Assembly: GCA_963277665.1 (NCBI GenBank)
Contig: OY728120.1
Location: 940,093,195 to 940,157,194, forward strand
DNA length: 64,000 nucleotides
From: Viscum album
Lineage: Eukaryota > Streptophyta > Magnoliopsida > Santalales > Viscaceae
Direction: 5' to 3'
Shown here: positions 33,678 to 45,864 of the stretch, one piece after another
Layout of the letters: each line of letters starts with the position of its first letter
Numbering within the stretch: position 1 is the stretch's first letter
Program-made: the position numbers and the translations under genes
The notes under the pieces: generated by a model
Told to the model about the DNA's origin: nothing
Seen by the model: the letters and a program-made list of their open reading frames with translations, nothing else
Databases searched by the model: none

Positions 33678-35162
33678 TTCGGGTGTTCATTTTAACGTCA
33701 TGAGGGACGAAGCATTTGGGGCTTATGCTCTAAGGTGGCCCAAAGTGTTGGTGAACCGATGTGAAGGGGTCGGAACGAATAGGTGGTGGGATTGAACCTC
33801 GTGGAGGCTTCCTACGTACCATGCCTTAGCATGAATCAAAGTCCCCATAGTTCACTCTAGGTGGGGGTCAGGGTTGGTGCCCACTCTAAGCTCATGTGAG
33901 TCATGCTCAGTGTGGGAAACAAGAGATACCAGAGACCTGATGATCACGTCGTGAAGGGTGCGTCTGTGGGATGCGAAGAGGGGATTATGTGTTGAGCGAC
34001 CCATGGTGCTAGGAATTAATCCAGGATGGAGGCCCGGGGGCGACAAAGCACAGAGGGAGAGGGATTTGGAACTGAAGAAAGGAGGAGTCCCACTTCCCAT
34101 TATGCTCCCCGCTGGCTCTGGCGGTGGGGAAGTACAGAGGTGCATGGGTGCTACCTTCCGCAAGAGGGGCTAGGGGCTTACACCAAGGAGGTTTCCCTTC
34201 CCCTGTGGACAAACTCCACTCCGAGAGGGGGGATATCATCCTAAGTGAGGGGTGATCCCATCATTGTGGAGACGAGTGACGAAAAGAATGTTCGAGCCGA
34301 GGGGACCCGGCGTGCGAGGCATGGGGCCAGATCACAGTTTAATGTCATGTGTTGAGGACGAGGTGCTTGGAAGTTTAACATCCTTCAGCTCAGACATGGC
34401 GGGTTTACTCCGCAACTCTAGGACTTACATGACCGGTTCCCTCTGCTCCTTGTGGGAGGGAAGGTTCCGGAAATGCCGTTCTGAGGGGGTGTCATAGAGA
34501 GAACCATCGAGGGGTCCATGCTAGCATGGATATGCAATGAAGCAATAGCCGTTAGTGTGCCTATGCGAAGAAGCATGAGGAAAAGAAACGCAACGGGAAA
34601 AACCACCCAAGGGACCTTGAGGTTACTTTGTACGAGCCTGGAAGGTCATACGGGAAAACAACGCATGGTGTGTATGCCCGGTGTGTGTGCCTGGGGCATC
34701 CAGAAGGAGGACATCAGGCGCCTAAACAGGGAGGCACCCGGGGAGCACCAAGGTGAGGGGTCCCGGGGGTTGTGCGCAAAGAAATTTTTGGTGTGCAAAA
34801 CATTGAGATGGCATGTAATCGGGGCAGAGGACTTGTGCGCGACTAGTAGGACCACGCCCAAGGGATATGAATTGCGTGCAAGTGGCAAAGGCCACACCCA
34901 AGGGTCAGGCTGCACCCAGTGAAAGGGATTGCGCGCAATTGGAACGTTTTGCATGCAGTAGAAGGAATTGCGTGCAAGGGAAGAACCCTGAAGGGTTTGG
35001 AATCATGTTTAAGCCAATGGGATTCTGCGCAAAGGCGGATCCCAGGGAGAGGTGGCGCGAAAAGGATCAGTACCTGAAGGACATCTTGCGCGCACGGAAG
35101 TCCTATTTCACGCACAAGAGCCGGTTCGAATTCAGAAACCCCGAAATGGAAGGGGTCTCCTT

Positions 35163-35172
35163 TTATTTATAG
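35163..35172 (-). promoter_or_regulatory. TATA box of the 5' LTR of element A
   Basis: Minus strand CTATAAATAA, about 290 bp into the LTR. It places the expected RNA start near 35135. The same site is conserved in the other LTR. Confidence 0.65.
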
Positions 35173-35460
35173 GCATCTGATGGCGCGTAATGTAGGTTGG
35201 CGCGCAAAACTTGCATGGAAGGGTAGGCAGTGCGAAATTTTAACCGCACGGGGCGGGTGCACAATTTTTTGCACGCCAGCACCGGGGACCTTTCGAGAAT
35301 CCCGAACACCTTCCGCGTGGCACATTTCTTTTCACGCACATTCCCCTTTTTTCCACGCAACACTTTCGGGCCCTCCAAACCGAGCCTCCGGGTCCGAATA
35401 TGACTTCTCTTTGTCATTTCGACACTTCCTTCAGTAGTTACGGACTTTTTGGCGTCTACA

Positions 35461-36639
35461 ATAGTGTATCATATTTTGTTTAAGCTTAATGCTGCATATA
35501 AATAACGCTATCAAATACAAGAAATTTATTAAAAGAGAATATTATTCTAAAATATCAAGGTGTGACATAATTTTCGCAATAATCATGTAAAATTAAATAA
35601 AATTATTTTGATAAAAATTAAAAATAAAACATGTGATATAAAATTCAGGTTGTCAAAAATTAATATTATACCATCTTTGAAAAATGTGTTTCAATGTAAC
35701 TCAATAACCTGATTCGCCTTACACAACATTTGAAATATTTATACGACTCTTATGAAACATGTTGAATTATGATTCAATCTTATAAACTATTCAAAAACAT
35801 ATTTCATTATCATTGTGTACATCAAAAAAGTTTCAAATACATTGGCATGAAGACTAATAAGATGTTCAGTGAATTTTGACAGTTTGAAAAAAATTCACAG
35901 AGTCCTAGACCACATGATCATGAAGTCTCTTACAACACATGAAAGATTATAACCTTCAAATACTTCCATAATTTTCATATCAATACACCAACAGATTCCC
36001 AAATAGAGGTAGAATCAAGAGGAGGATTAAATGACACTAATTAGGAGAAGGGAAGTCCTAAAGGCTATATGAATAACAACTTTGCAATGGCCCAAAGAAA
36101 AATTTGATTTCTTGTAGATGATTTTAAAAAATAAAATTAAAGAAGAAAAATATAAATATAAGTTTTTAAAAATTTCATTAATTAAGGATTACACTAAGGG
36201 ATACTTCACATAGGTCTCAACCACTACACCTATGTGAAGGTCTCTTTAGAGAACTAATTCGTATAGTGGTCTTCGTGTAGATTATCTCCATTACCCCCAT
36301 TCCATGGTGAATCCCCTTCATAGAATTAAATTTTCTTTACAAAATACTTATGTTTCATAAAGATTAAACACTTCCATTAAACCTCATACTTATATCCATA
36401 ATGTTTCTCTAACGCTAGTAATTCTTCTTCATAATGGCGTTGATACTTCAATGTATATCTTATAAAACCATACACTTCCATGAATCCCTCTAATTTAAAA
36501 AAACCCATTATTCCTTCCAAAAAAATTCTCTCACACCCAGATATTCTAGTTCTCATAGGTTCTAATGATCTAGTTATAGTTTCATGTAAGTCCCATATTT
36601 GTGATAAATCCTAATAACACCCTTTTATCCAAGGTCCTT
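35461..36639. other. AT-rich flank of element A, no gene
   Basis: A sharp drop in GC marks the end of element A. The only notable structure is a perfect 11-bp inverted repeat CTTCACATAGG / CCTATGTGAAG at 36204-36239 with a 14-base loop. A GGTGTGACA end at 35567 resembles an LTR terminus, but no partner is seen. Confidence 0.4.
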
Positions 36640-37660
36640 AACACATAACTTTAAATTATATGGTATATGGTCCACACCACATAGTCTAAAATATTATGAC
36701 TAAGGTCCTTAACCCATAAACTAGAATAACATCGACCTTGATGATTATTGCATGGCCTAAAATTACATAACCCTTGGTGCATGGAACCCAACATAAAATT
36801 TCATGTCCCTTAGTCTTTACTACACAACATAAAACTACATGACACATTTTATTTTCCACAATATATTAAATAACATGGTTTGGACTTCTTCTGTGATTTT
36901 AAACTACATGACCCAATACCAGTCAAGAGATTCATGCCATTATTTAATGGATTTAAAATTCAAGTTTCTCTTCCTAAGAGTGAGCATCACACCCTTGTTA
37001 CATGGATTTAAATTGTATTACACACAAATCGACTTCTCCACAAGATGTTAAATTTTGCGTCGTACCTTTACTGAATTAATCTAAATTGTGAGAATAAATT
37101 TTCAATGGTGAGTGTTATAACATTTATAGATGGATTTAAATTTCATAATTACAGTACCTTATCCTTTCTGTAAAGTGACAACCCAAATAGTATAACTTTA
37201 TTTAAAGAATTTAAAATACAAGACTCACTTCCCAATGGGAACATACCATGAAAATTTGACATGGATTTAAACTTTATAACACCCCCACACTATCATTTCC
37301 AAATAATATTAAAATACATCGAATTCCTTTATTTTATGGCTTTATTTTCCTGAGAAAGTAATATTCCCTTCTTATATTGCCTGAATTTTCATGGGCAACT
37401 TTCACATGCAGGTGTAATTACCTTCCTATAAGGATTTTAACTATAAAAACCTAATGAATTATTTTCTACATGTCATTAAACTTTATAGTGTTCCCTTATT
37501 TAATGGATTTAAATTTCATTGATCACTTATCAAGGGATAATATCATATAATTGTTTCATAGATTTAAAAACTAGATCATTTTTTCATGCATGGGTATCAT
37601 GCCCTTATTATATGGCCTTAAATTGTACAACATACCATCAAAATACATGGTTTTTTATAC
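36640..37660. repeat. Degenerate short repeats with ATGGATTTAAATT core
   Basis: The core, or close variants, recurs about ten times (for example near 36950, 37005, 37130, 37260, 37505 and 37560) with spacings of about 50-130 bp. It is often preceded by CCTTNTTACATGG. It looks like an old minisatellite. No coding potential. Confidence 0.45.
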
Positions 37661-37750
37661 CTATTAATTATTATATAAAGGATTCCACCATAAATTTCAA
37701 TACTGAAAATCATTATTCTTATCATTTCCAAACCTTCCTTTACACATCCT

Positions 37751-38045
37751 ACGATGATGAGATAATGTGATATGATTCATGTGCATGACAAGAATTAACA
37801 TTTATACCGATGAAGAGATAGTTGGAAATGATCCATGTTCATAAAGAGAATAAAAAAATATATGTGTGAAGTGATAATGTGAAAGGATCTGGGTTTGTGA
37901 AAAGAATACACTAGAATCTTGAGTTTATACACATATACTAATAATGATTATGTGGACCAAAATTTGTTCATGTGATGAGAATATAAATTCCTAACAGTGA
38001 TGAAATAATGGACTAGGATCAATGTGTGTGACACACATAAACCAC
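37751..38045. repeat. Degenerate repeat of about 60 bp (about five units)
   Basis: Units share a pattern of GATGAGATAATG, then GATCCATGTTC-like, then GAGAATA. It is strongly decayed. Confidence 0.4.
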
Positions 38046-38129
38046 TATTATTAGGAACTCCCTAAATTATATCTACATAACCCTTCGAAAGTATTTAAAC
38101 GTCATTGTTGACTTTTAATGAATCTAAAT

Positions 38130-38330
38130 TATAGATATTCCTATGTATAACTCTAAACTATAAGGAATCATTTATATGAGTCTAAACTACCTGGATTCCT
38201 ACAAATGAATCGAAACTCTAAGGAGTCATTTACATGACACTAAACTATAGTTAATCCTATAAAAAATATAAACTATAGTGTTTATTTCACAAAATATAAA
38301 CTATTTATTTCATTCATTTATGAATTTAAA
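38130..38330. repeat. Degenerate repeat of about 30-35 bp (about six units)
   Basis: Units contain TCTAAACTATAAGGAATC and variants, followed by ATTTATATGA-like sequence. Confidence 0.5.
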
Positions 38331-39671
38331 TTAGAAATCACCCATCCAATCCTTACGTGACCAGAATAAGATGTCTAATAAAATGGTAAATGATTATTTT
38401 ATTTTATAAAATATATAAACACCACTTAATCCCTTGATAAAATCTATATACCATGATAATGTTTCACGTGTTATAACTAATTGATGTCTAAAAGGTTGGG
38501 TTTGAGAATAGTTTTACAAACCTTTATTTAGTTTATAATATTGTGATTGTTGGGACAAATTTTATTGAAGGTGTTTTGAAGATGATGAAAGTTGTTATGA
38601 AAGTTAGGAAATTTTTTTCTTTTGTTGTGAAACATAAAATCACATTAATTTGTAAAGTACTATAAAATGGATAAAAATAAGAAGATGATCAGTTTGAGAT
38701 GGTTGACAGAAGACCAAAATCAATTTTTAGACCAGCTCCATTAGATGGAAAATTCTAAACTAATATGTTTATATAGATTTTTTATGATGAATATTTATCT
38801 TATATTTCTGACATAGTTAATTGGAAAAAGATTTTGGTGAATTGTAAATATGGAAATGAAATTCTATTCTAATATATTTCAACATCATGTGTTATGAAAG
38901 ATATCTTGATCAAAGTGTTATTAGAAAGGGTTATTAAATTATTTGTATGTACAAAATTCATGCCACGATGTTCTGAGGAAGCTAACCAGAAAATGGGAAT
39001 CAAACAGAGTTCTGGATAAGAAGATGTTTTTGTTTGACGTTTGTAATGTTGTCCAGATAGAGGAATGTTATTAAAATGAAAATGGTTGATATTGATGAAT
39101 GTAATCTGATAAATTCCAAATTTGAAAAATTCCATCAGATGAAGTCCAATGGGAAAAATAAATTTAGATGTTATTTTATAATGTCATAATAAGGAGTCTA
39201 TTGGACAAACCGAAGATCATAAAAAACACTTTGAGTTATAGAATAAAAGGTTTTGGTGGATAACACAAATCAAATGTTTTTATTTAATGGAAATAGAAAT
39301 AAATTTCTATTTCAAGTCTTATGAAAGAGTAAGTGTCTTGGAAAGATATATAATAATTTCATATGAAGTTTTTAAAGGAATAGTAAGATGAAGTCATAGT
39401 GGATGGAATAATTTATCCTATTTTATAAGAAAAATATTTACTATAGAGTGGTACTGGTTCAAAGTTCATTAAATATTTTTTTATTGATAAAAAATGTTAT
39501 GATTAAAATCTAATATTTAAAAATTCCAAATATTATGGAAGAAAAATCCAAGTCTCTAGCCAAGTTTGAAGTAATTTTTAGAAGGTAGAGGATTCTATAG
39601 TTTGAAAGTAGTTTTAAGAATACTCTATATGACTTGATAAGCATTTATTATTATTTTATAGTGGGAGTTAC
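38331..39671. other. AT-rich DNA, no gene seen
   Basis: Neither strand shows a credible coding frame, RNA gene or clear repeat. Confidence 0.4.
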
Positions 39672-39980
39672 CACTACTGGAAATTGATCCAAAACCAACG
39701 ATTTGGAACCATTAGTATATCCCCTGGAACTTTTGGTATAGGATATTCCAGTGGTTCCTTAAACCGTTGGAATGTTTGTCATGGCTATAACCCTATACTA
39801 ATGGTTCGTATAGAACTATAGGTATAAGCTATCTTGAATTACCCTATACCAATAGTTACATGTAAACTATTGGTATATATGTATACCAATGGTTCTATAA
39901 CCATGGGTATAACATTTTTTCTTGTGGAACTGTATACCAACAGTTTACAAAACCATGGGCGTAGCATCCTCTCCCCACAA
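39672..39980. mobile_element. CACTA-type transposon end with subterminal repeats (partial)
   Basis: Starts CACTACTGGAAATT, the typical terminus of plant CACTA (En/Spm) elements. Within 300 bp, about eight copies of a CTATACCAATGGTT-like motif in both orientations follow, as in CACTA subterminal regions. No matching TTTCCAGTAGTG end was found to the right in this window, so the element is truncated or its end has decayed. Confidence 0.55.
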
Positions 39981-41920
39981 AGTATAACAAGACATTCCAG
40001 TATCTTTGTTAAAACCTTTAAAAAACCAAAATACACATTTAAGATATATTTTTAGATTCTATATATACTTAAAAAATACATTGAAATAATTTTTACTTGA
40101 GTGCCCAAAGAGAATGCTTCACCCTTACATGAAACATGTTTGGAATTGTGTTTATAAACATAAAATTCAACTAACATATTGTGATCTATTTCATTTTATA
40201 GTGGATCTATGACTTTTTATTTTAAATACATTGATTCTATTATATTTTTTAATGTTAGTATCAAAGAATGTCTGTCATATTTTGTTAAATAGCATAATTA
40301 TTGATTTTTTAGCATGGTTACTGCTTTGATAGTTAATAAGCATGATAGAGAGGTGGTGTATGCATATATGTACTCATACCATATAAATTGTTTATCTAGG
40401 CATATATTGTTATAGAAGATGATGATGAGATATGATCTCAATTCCATGACTCTGCATATCCCTTCCCCTATTCCAGAGGATGGGCCAAGGCCCTTAATTT
40501 TTATGCCCATTCCCATTTCCATAGATGGGATTTGGAACCAACTCTATATGTGATCTTGGTTGGGATATGATACATGATTTACCTACCCCTAACCTAGATG
40601 GGAAATGATATAATAATTCCTTACCACTATATTGATATTGATAACAAACTTTACCAGAGATGGCAAACCCAAGATAACTTCAGGTGTGGATACTCTCAAA
40701 ATAGGGAGTAATTTGATATAATTTCTAATTTATATATTAAATTATTGTTTTCTATTTTGTTAAATATGTTTTCATAAATTTTTTATTATATATGTAACTA
40801 AATGAGTATAATTGATTACAAAAATAGTTGACTATTTGTTAATATGTCGAGGCTTGTTGGTGGTTCCCTATTGAGTATGTGTGTGCTTGCACCCTACATG
40901 GAAAATATGTTGGAAATGAATCCCTTAATATGATGATTTTTAGGTACCTTGTTAGGTGTGGAGGTTTCATATTACTTATTTATATGGGAATCGAAGGAGT
41001 AAGACCCACGTTGAGTATGTGGAATGGGTGGAGTCTCTTGGAGTTATTGACAGATGTTTGGAGTTGATGCACATGGGCTGCACATGTGCTATCTACTATT
41101 GTCTTCAGGGGACTTCAAAAATGAAACCTCCCATTTTTTACCCTAAGGAAACATTTGGTTTTTATTTTTATGTATATTATATTTTTGTTCTTTACATTCA
41201 TTTTTATCATTGCATGGGTTTTTGGTACTGGTTTGATTGTAAACATGTGTCATCTAACTATTGTGTCCTATTTTTCTTTCCATTTATATGTACACTAAAA
41301 ACATATGAAAGTGTTTTTTACTATAAGTCCCTTGACTCCTATGGTCTAAGATTTTTTTTTCAAGACATGTGTTTGGTTTCATTTATATTCTAATCAGGAA
41401 AAATAAAATCCCATCTATTAGGTGTTATCTAATTAATTAGTCTCACTCTAGCACCTATTTGATTATGATTATGTTATTTATTATCTATTTTTGTTTTTTG
41501 GTTGATCTTGTTATCTATTCCTCATTATATTATTTCGTTTTTAAATATATTTTATACCTAAGAACAATTCACTATTTTATATTTAGTTTCTTTCTTAAGA
41601 TTCTACTACTAAACATACCATTTCTAGACCCCTAATTATTTTTTATGAAACTTATTATGATTTGGGTACCTAGTCATTCTACTTTTTCGTTATTAGTAAT
41701 GTATTGATAGGATGGTTCTAAAATTATTTGTCCACTCTATGTTTAAAATTATTTCCATGATATAATTTTCTAATATGTATGTTTTCTTATACGAGATTCT
41801 AATGTAAGAAATTGATTCCTACATAAAACATAAAATAAGGGAACTGGTTATACAAAATTATGTTTTCAATAGGAGATGGTTTTGAAAGGTATGATTTTTA
41901 AAAAAAATGAACTCTACTGT
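39981..41920. other. AT-rich DNA left of array C, no gene seen
   Basis: The longest frame (about 145 codons, 40956-41393) is Phe/Tyr-rich and looks random. No TE motif is recognised. It might be the interior of the CACTA remnant. Confidence 0.4.
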
Positions 41921-43241
41921 TATAAGGCCCCAGCCTTAAACCTTACTTAATCTTGAGTTATTACAAGATTACACATTGAGGATCTTTTCAGGTTTAGAGT
42001 TTTAGAAAATTATATCATGAAACTTGCATTACATTCCACATTTAAACAAAGTGGTTACATAAAAGACAGTATTCATTCTTCCCATCAACGGAAACATATT
42101 TAAAATAAAAAATGGATTCTTTCTTGACACATCCTTGACACTATCATCACATCATGTAACCTTCCCTTGACCTGTGAAAAACATTTCAAAAACTTGGGAT
42201 GAGCATAAAAAGCTCAGTAAGGGATATATAGATATGGAAAGGAAACATGAGTACATGTATACATAAGAATGAAATCATACTTTACCCATAAAACATAGGC
42301 ATATCAAATCATGAATAAATCATAGAAAACATAAGACATAAAGGTAACTTGAGGCATTCATAACATTCTTACATAGGGAGTAACCCTCTTGGTTACGTTT
42401 GGAATACCCATCACAGTATATTCCCTAAATCTCTTCGGAGAAACCTTAACGTTTCACTCCTTCGCGTTACCCAATGCATTGGAGAGCTATATCGGGCTCA
42501 CCCGCCCTTAGTTTATCACGGAACCACCCGTTTTCATAACAATTCCCAAGAACCATAACATAATCGTATCACATAAACATGAATAAAGGAAACATAACAT
42601 TTCCACATTTCAATCACAATATAACATTTTAGGATATTGAAAAAATGAATCCATTCAAAAAGAAACCATTTCCAAAACCATTTAAAACATTTAATAAAGA
42701 GATTTTCGAATCGAAGTGTCCCATACCACCTTGAAGCTTTTAACATTTTAAACCATTAATATCCATATAAATAAATCCTTAAAACCATTTTTAAAACATG
42801 GATATTAATAAGAACAAATAATTAAAACATTTAAAACGATATTTTGGTTAAAGGGGTTTTACCAAAATTAGAGACACTTGAATACAATAATCGAGGAATA
42901 ACATTTAGTCATAACTTTATAATATCATTAGAATAAAAGGATTCAAGATATAATACTCCAAAGGACAGTATATACACCATATAATAGTGAATTGGTGCAT
43001 AACAACAATGAACCCTCAATAGAAATGTCGAATGTGATGAAATCCCTTATAAATAAGGTATCCTTAAATTAAGGACAAATAAATCTCAAAAATATGTGTG
43101 AAAAATATAAATACACCAAATATAAGTGGATATTAAGTGTAAAAAAATAAAAGGTCATTCACACTTATTCAATGTATGACATATTCAATGACTACATGTT
43201 GAACCCAAAGAAGTCGAAATTGGGTTAAAAAGTTCCCTTGA

Positions 43242-43920
43242 CAGCCTAACGACATCACATCAAAATGAGTTGATGAGAGATAAAAAGTGTATCTCATCAC
43301 TTGGACATAAAATTTACATCAATAAGGATGTATGAGAACATATCCCAACATAAAAATATGTAAATTAAAAGACCCAATAAAAGAAGTCTTTTAAAAAAGA
43401 GGAGGGTGAAAGGTTCCCTTACCGACTTGGGTATCTTTCAAAACATACACCCCTTGAAAGAAAGACAATAGGTCATTGATGTAAATACTCATAAACGAAA
43501 TTATATTACACAAAGAGTAGAATAATGGGCAGTACATAAACCACTCAATGGAATTTGTGGTGAATGTAGCATAAATCTCACGGGAATAAAAGTGAGATGA
43601 AAAATCCCTTTCGAAAACTCGGCAGCCTAACAGCGCCACATAAAACTTCCGAATATGGATTGATGAGATCAAATAGGGTATCCCATCACATTAAAATAAA
43701 ATTTACAGAAAGAGGAATATAAAAGAACATCCCCCAACATTACAAAGAGGAGCTTAAAAGAAGTGACATAAAGGAGAGTACTTAAAAAGAAAGAGAGAGG
43801 TTAGATCTCTTACGAAAGCTCGACAGCCTAACGGCGCCACTCAAAACTTCCAAAATGGATTGATGAGAGAGAATAGGGTCTCTAATCACATGAACATAAA
43901 AATTACAGTATGTGTAATAT
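43242..43920. repeat. Subrepeats with CAGCCTAAC box and hairpin in LTR 1 of array C
   Basis: Three related blocks with CAGCCTAACGGCGCCAC-like boxes at 43242, 43623 and 43824. Each is followed after about 30-40 bp by a palindrome of the TGATGAGA...TCTCATCA type (43271-43299, 43661-43688, 43861-43888). In LTR 2 the third palindrome is perfect over 10 bp (50355-50382). Confidence 0.65.
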
Positions 43921-44344
43921 AAAAGATCATCCCAATAACAAGAAAGATGAGCTTTAAAAGAAATGACATAAAAGAGTGTACTTAAAAAGAAAGAGAGTTG
44001 TAGGATCCCTTACCTCGGGTCCGACTTGACTCGATCGTTCTTTAATCTCCTGAATAATAAACTTGAGTTAATTTATACTTACTTAAGAACATTTTTAAAG
44101 TTTATTATTCCCTTTATATCACTTATTACCATGTCATAAACATTATGTAATCATTTAAGTTAATAATATTTGTTTTGCCGATGTTTGGTTCCTAAGTCGA
44201 AAGTGGACTTCTTACAATTACATGTTGTTCGTGTGGCCAAATGTTTATTATATCCAGAATTGTATTCATGATGTAGATATCATATATTTCATATATATCC
44301 AGTAAATTCATGCATTTATAAAATTACATAATCATTTAGAGGTA

Positions 44345-44411
44345 AGAAATGAAATGCACCGTTCATGGAGACGGTAAGCTGTACGTACACATGAACGCTA
44401 CTTTCATTTCT
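44345..44411. other. Long two-part hairpin in LTR 1 of array C
   Basis: Outer arms AGAAATGAAA / TTTCATTTCT and inner arms CGTTCATG / CATGAACG enclose a loop with ACGGTAAGCTGTACGTACA. It lies in the transcribed R-U5 part. It is repeated at 50839-50905, 57333-57399 (one outer mismatch) and 63828-63894. Confidence 0.7.
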
Positions 44412-45109
44412 ATTTCATATTTTATAGAATGGAATAATAATGATATAAAGGTATATTATAATTCCAGTATAATATCATATATAATATCATAGTTACATCC
44501 TTTATACGTCCCACATATGGTATTTAACGAATCAAATCACTTTGAGGGGGCGGTAGTCCGCACTTTCTTAAATGAAGATATCGCGTTTACTCATAATGGA
44601 AACCATAACGTTATGCCCAAAATGAAAAAACATAAGCTTAAGGAAAACATAAACATATTATATATCATATATAAAAATATTGACATCATAATGTCCACCT
44701 TTGAAGGTGTTAAATGAGTATTAAACAATCATCATTTCGGGAGGCAAAATTTCACCATCCACGGAAACCGTATGTTTTTTAACCATTTGATGTAGTTGTG
44801 TGAGAGTGTAGCTCGAATAAATATTATAACAAAATCCTAGTATATTGAAGATACTTTTGTTGTTACAAAAGAAATAAATAAAAAGAGTTTAGGGGGTTGG
44901 AGAAGCAAAATAAAACAAATGAACATGAGAGAATGAATTACCTTTAAAGGTGTAACTCCTTTTGATTTGAGCCTGAAGGCTTCCTTTGAAAGGATTCTGC
45001 CCAAATGGAATCCTCTAGGATGAGGAGAGGGATGTGGAGAGAGTAAATGGGCAGGGTTTGGCCGAGCCAAAGGCTTTAGGGGTGTGTGAAATGAGGTAGA
45101 GGTGGGGGC

Positions 45110-45119
45110 CTTTTATAAG
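45110..45119 (-). promoter_or_regulatory. TATA box of LTR 1 of array C
   Basis: Minus strand CTTATAAAAG, followed by GCCCCCACCTCTACC. The RNA start is expected near 45085, giving U3 of about 1.65 kb and R-U5 of about 3.2 kb. Confidence 0.72.
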
Positions 45120-45815
45120 AGGAGAGGAGGGGCACTTTTGGAAAGTAAAGAAATATTACTTTATTTGAAAATGTGTTTCGGTTTTAAAAGATTCCACATT
45201 GATATAATTCGTGGATAAGGTGATAAGGCTTCTAAATCCACTCATCCAATAAGTTTTGGACATGTGTAGTTCATATATTTTACATTATCTTTCCATTTTA
45301 TTTAAATCGTCAAATAATGATGTCATCGCTGCATCATTATTATGTCATAAATAATTTAATTTATTTAATGTCTAAAAATTATAAAACAAATAATATTATT
45401 TAGGAAATCTTTTTATCTTTACAATGACTATTTATAATCAAAATTTGGACTTGTGTAACCCCACTTAAAAATTGTTTTAGTAGAACATATCATGTTTGTG
45501 TCATTTTTACTTTTACATTAAATAAAAAGTTATTTATGTCATTTCCCAACCAAAGTGGATCCATGGGGTCCCCAAGTTGGCCCATGGCTTGTCTTGGTCG
45601 GCCATGACTCACCCAATAGGTATAGGACAAGTGTCATGGTGTTTTCAAATTCTTATAATATCATTTTTACCTTAAATTACACTAATTACCACTAATCGCG
45701 ATTAAAAACTTAATAAGTTACTATTCACCCAAAAAATTATTTTCATCCCATTGAACCACATTTTTCATACTAATGACAACCATGTATGTCGGATTTTCAA
45801 AATTCAATACAAATT

Positions 45816-45864
45816 AGTGGTAAACTTTCATTTAACTGAAAAATCAGTTTGCTTGATTACCACT
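45816..45864. other. Two-part hairpin in U3 of LTR 1 of array C
   Basis: Outer arms AGTGGTAA / TTACCACT and inner arms AACTGA / TCAGTT. Present in the same form in LTRs 2 and 3. It could form a cruciform upstream of the TATA box. Confidence 0.5.

Larger units (their letters stand above)
11654..35460 (-). mobile_element. Complete giant Tat/Ogre-like Ty3/gypsy LTR retrotransposon (element A)
   Basis: Minus-strand element of 23.8 kb. In transcription order: 5' LTR (32144-35460), primer site, gag region, protease, RT, RNase H, second RNase H, integrase, a long 3' untranslated part with an antisense gene, polypurine tract, and 3' LTR (11654-14970). Both LTRs are 3317 bp and differ by roughly 13 percent over the 265 bp compared by eye. 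The RT motif YMDD followed by LVVKS, the TNNEAEYQAL motif of a second RNase H, the large size and the antisense gene place it in the plant Tat clade (Ogre and relatives). All coding parts carry stops or frameshifts, so the copy is dead. Its 3' LTR leads straight into another primer site and gag (A2), so it has no left target duplication here. The right flank begins at 35461. Confidence 0.9.
32144..35460 (-). repeat. 5' LTR of element A
   Basis: On the minus strand it starts TGTAGACGCC at 35460 and ends GGAAACA at 32144 (TG...CA). A five-base spacer separates it from the primer site. A TATA box lies about 290 bp from its start, so U3 is short (about 0.3 kb) and R-U5 is very long (about 3 kb). 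R-U5 holds a 40-bp minisatellite and several hairpin modules. It is 3317 bp, the same as the matching LTR at 11654-14970. Confidence 0.88.

Noticed and set aside
35461..35567. Possible LTR fragment ending GGTGTGACA
   Set aside because: Only one terminus-like sequence, with no polypurine tract beside it and no partner copy in the window.
40956..41393. 145-codon plus-strand frame
   Set aside because: Phe/Tyr-rich translation of AT-rich DNA, with no motif and no codon pattern.
44837..45070. 77-codon minus-strand frame repeated in LTRs 1-3 of array C (MARPNPAHLLSPHPSPHPRG)
   Set aside because: It lies just after the expected RNA start, in the leader. It shows no known domain, and its conservation is explained by the young age of the array; no coding claim can be made.
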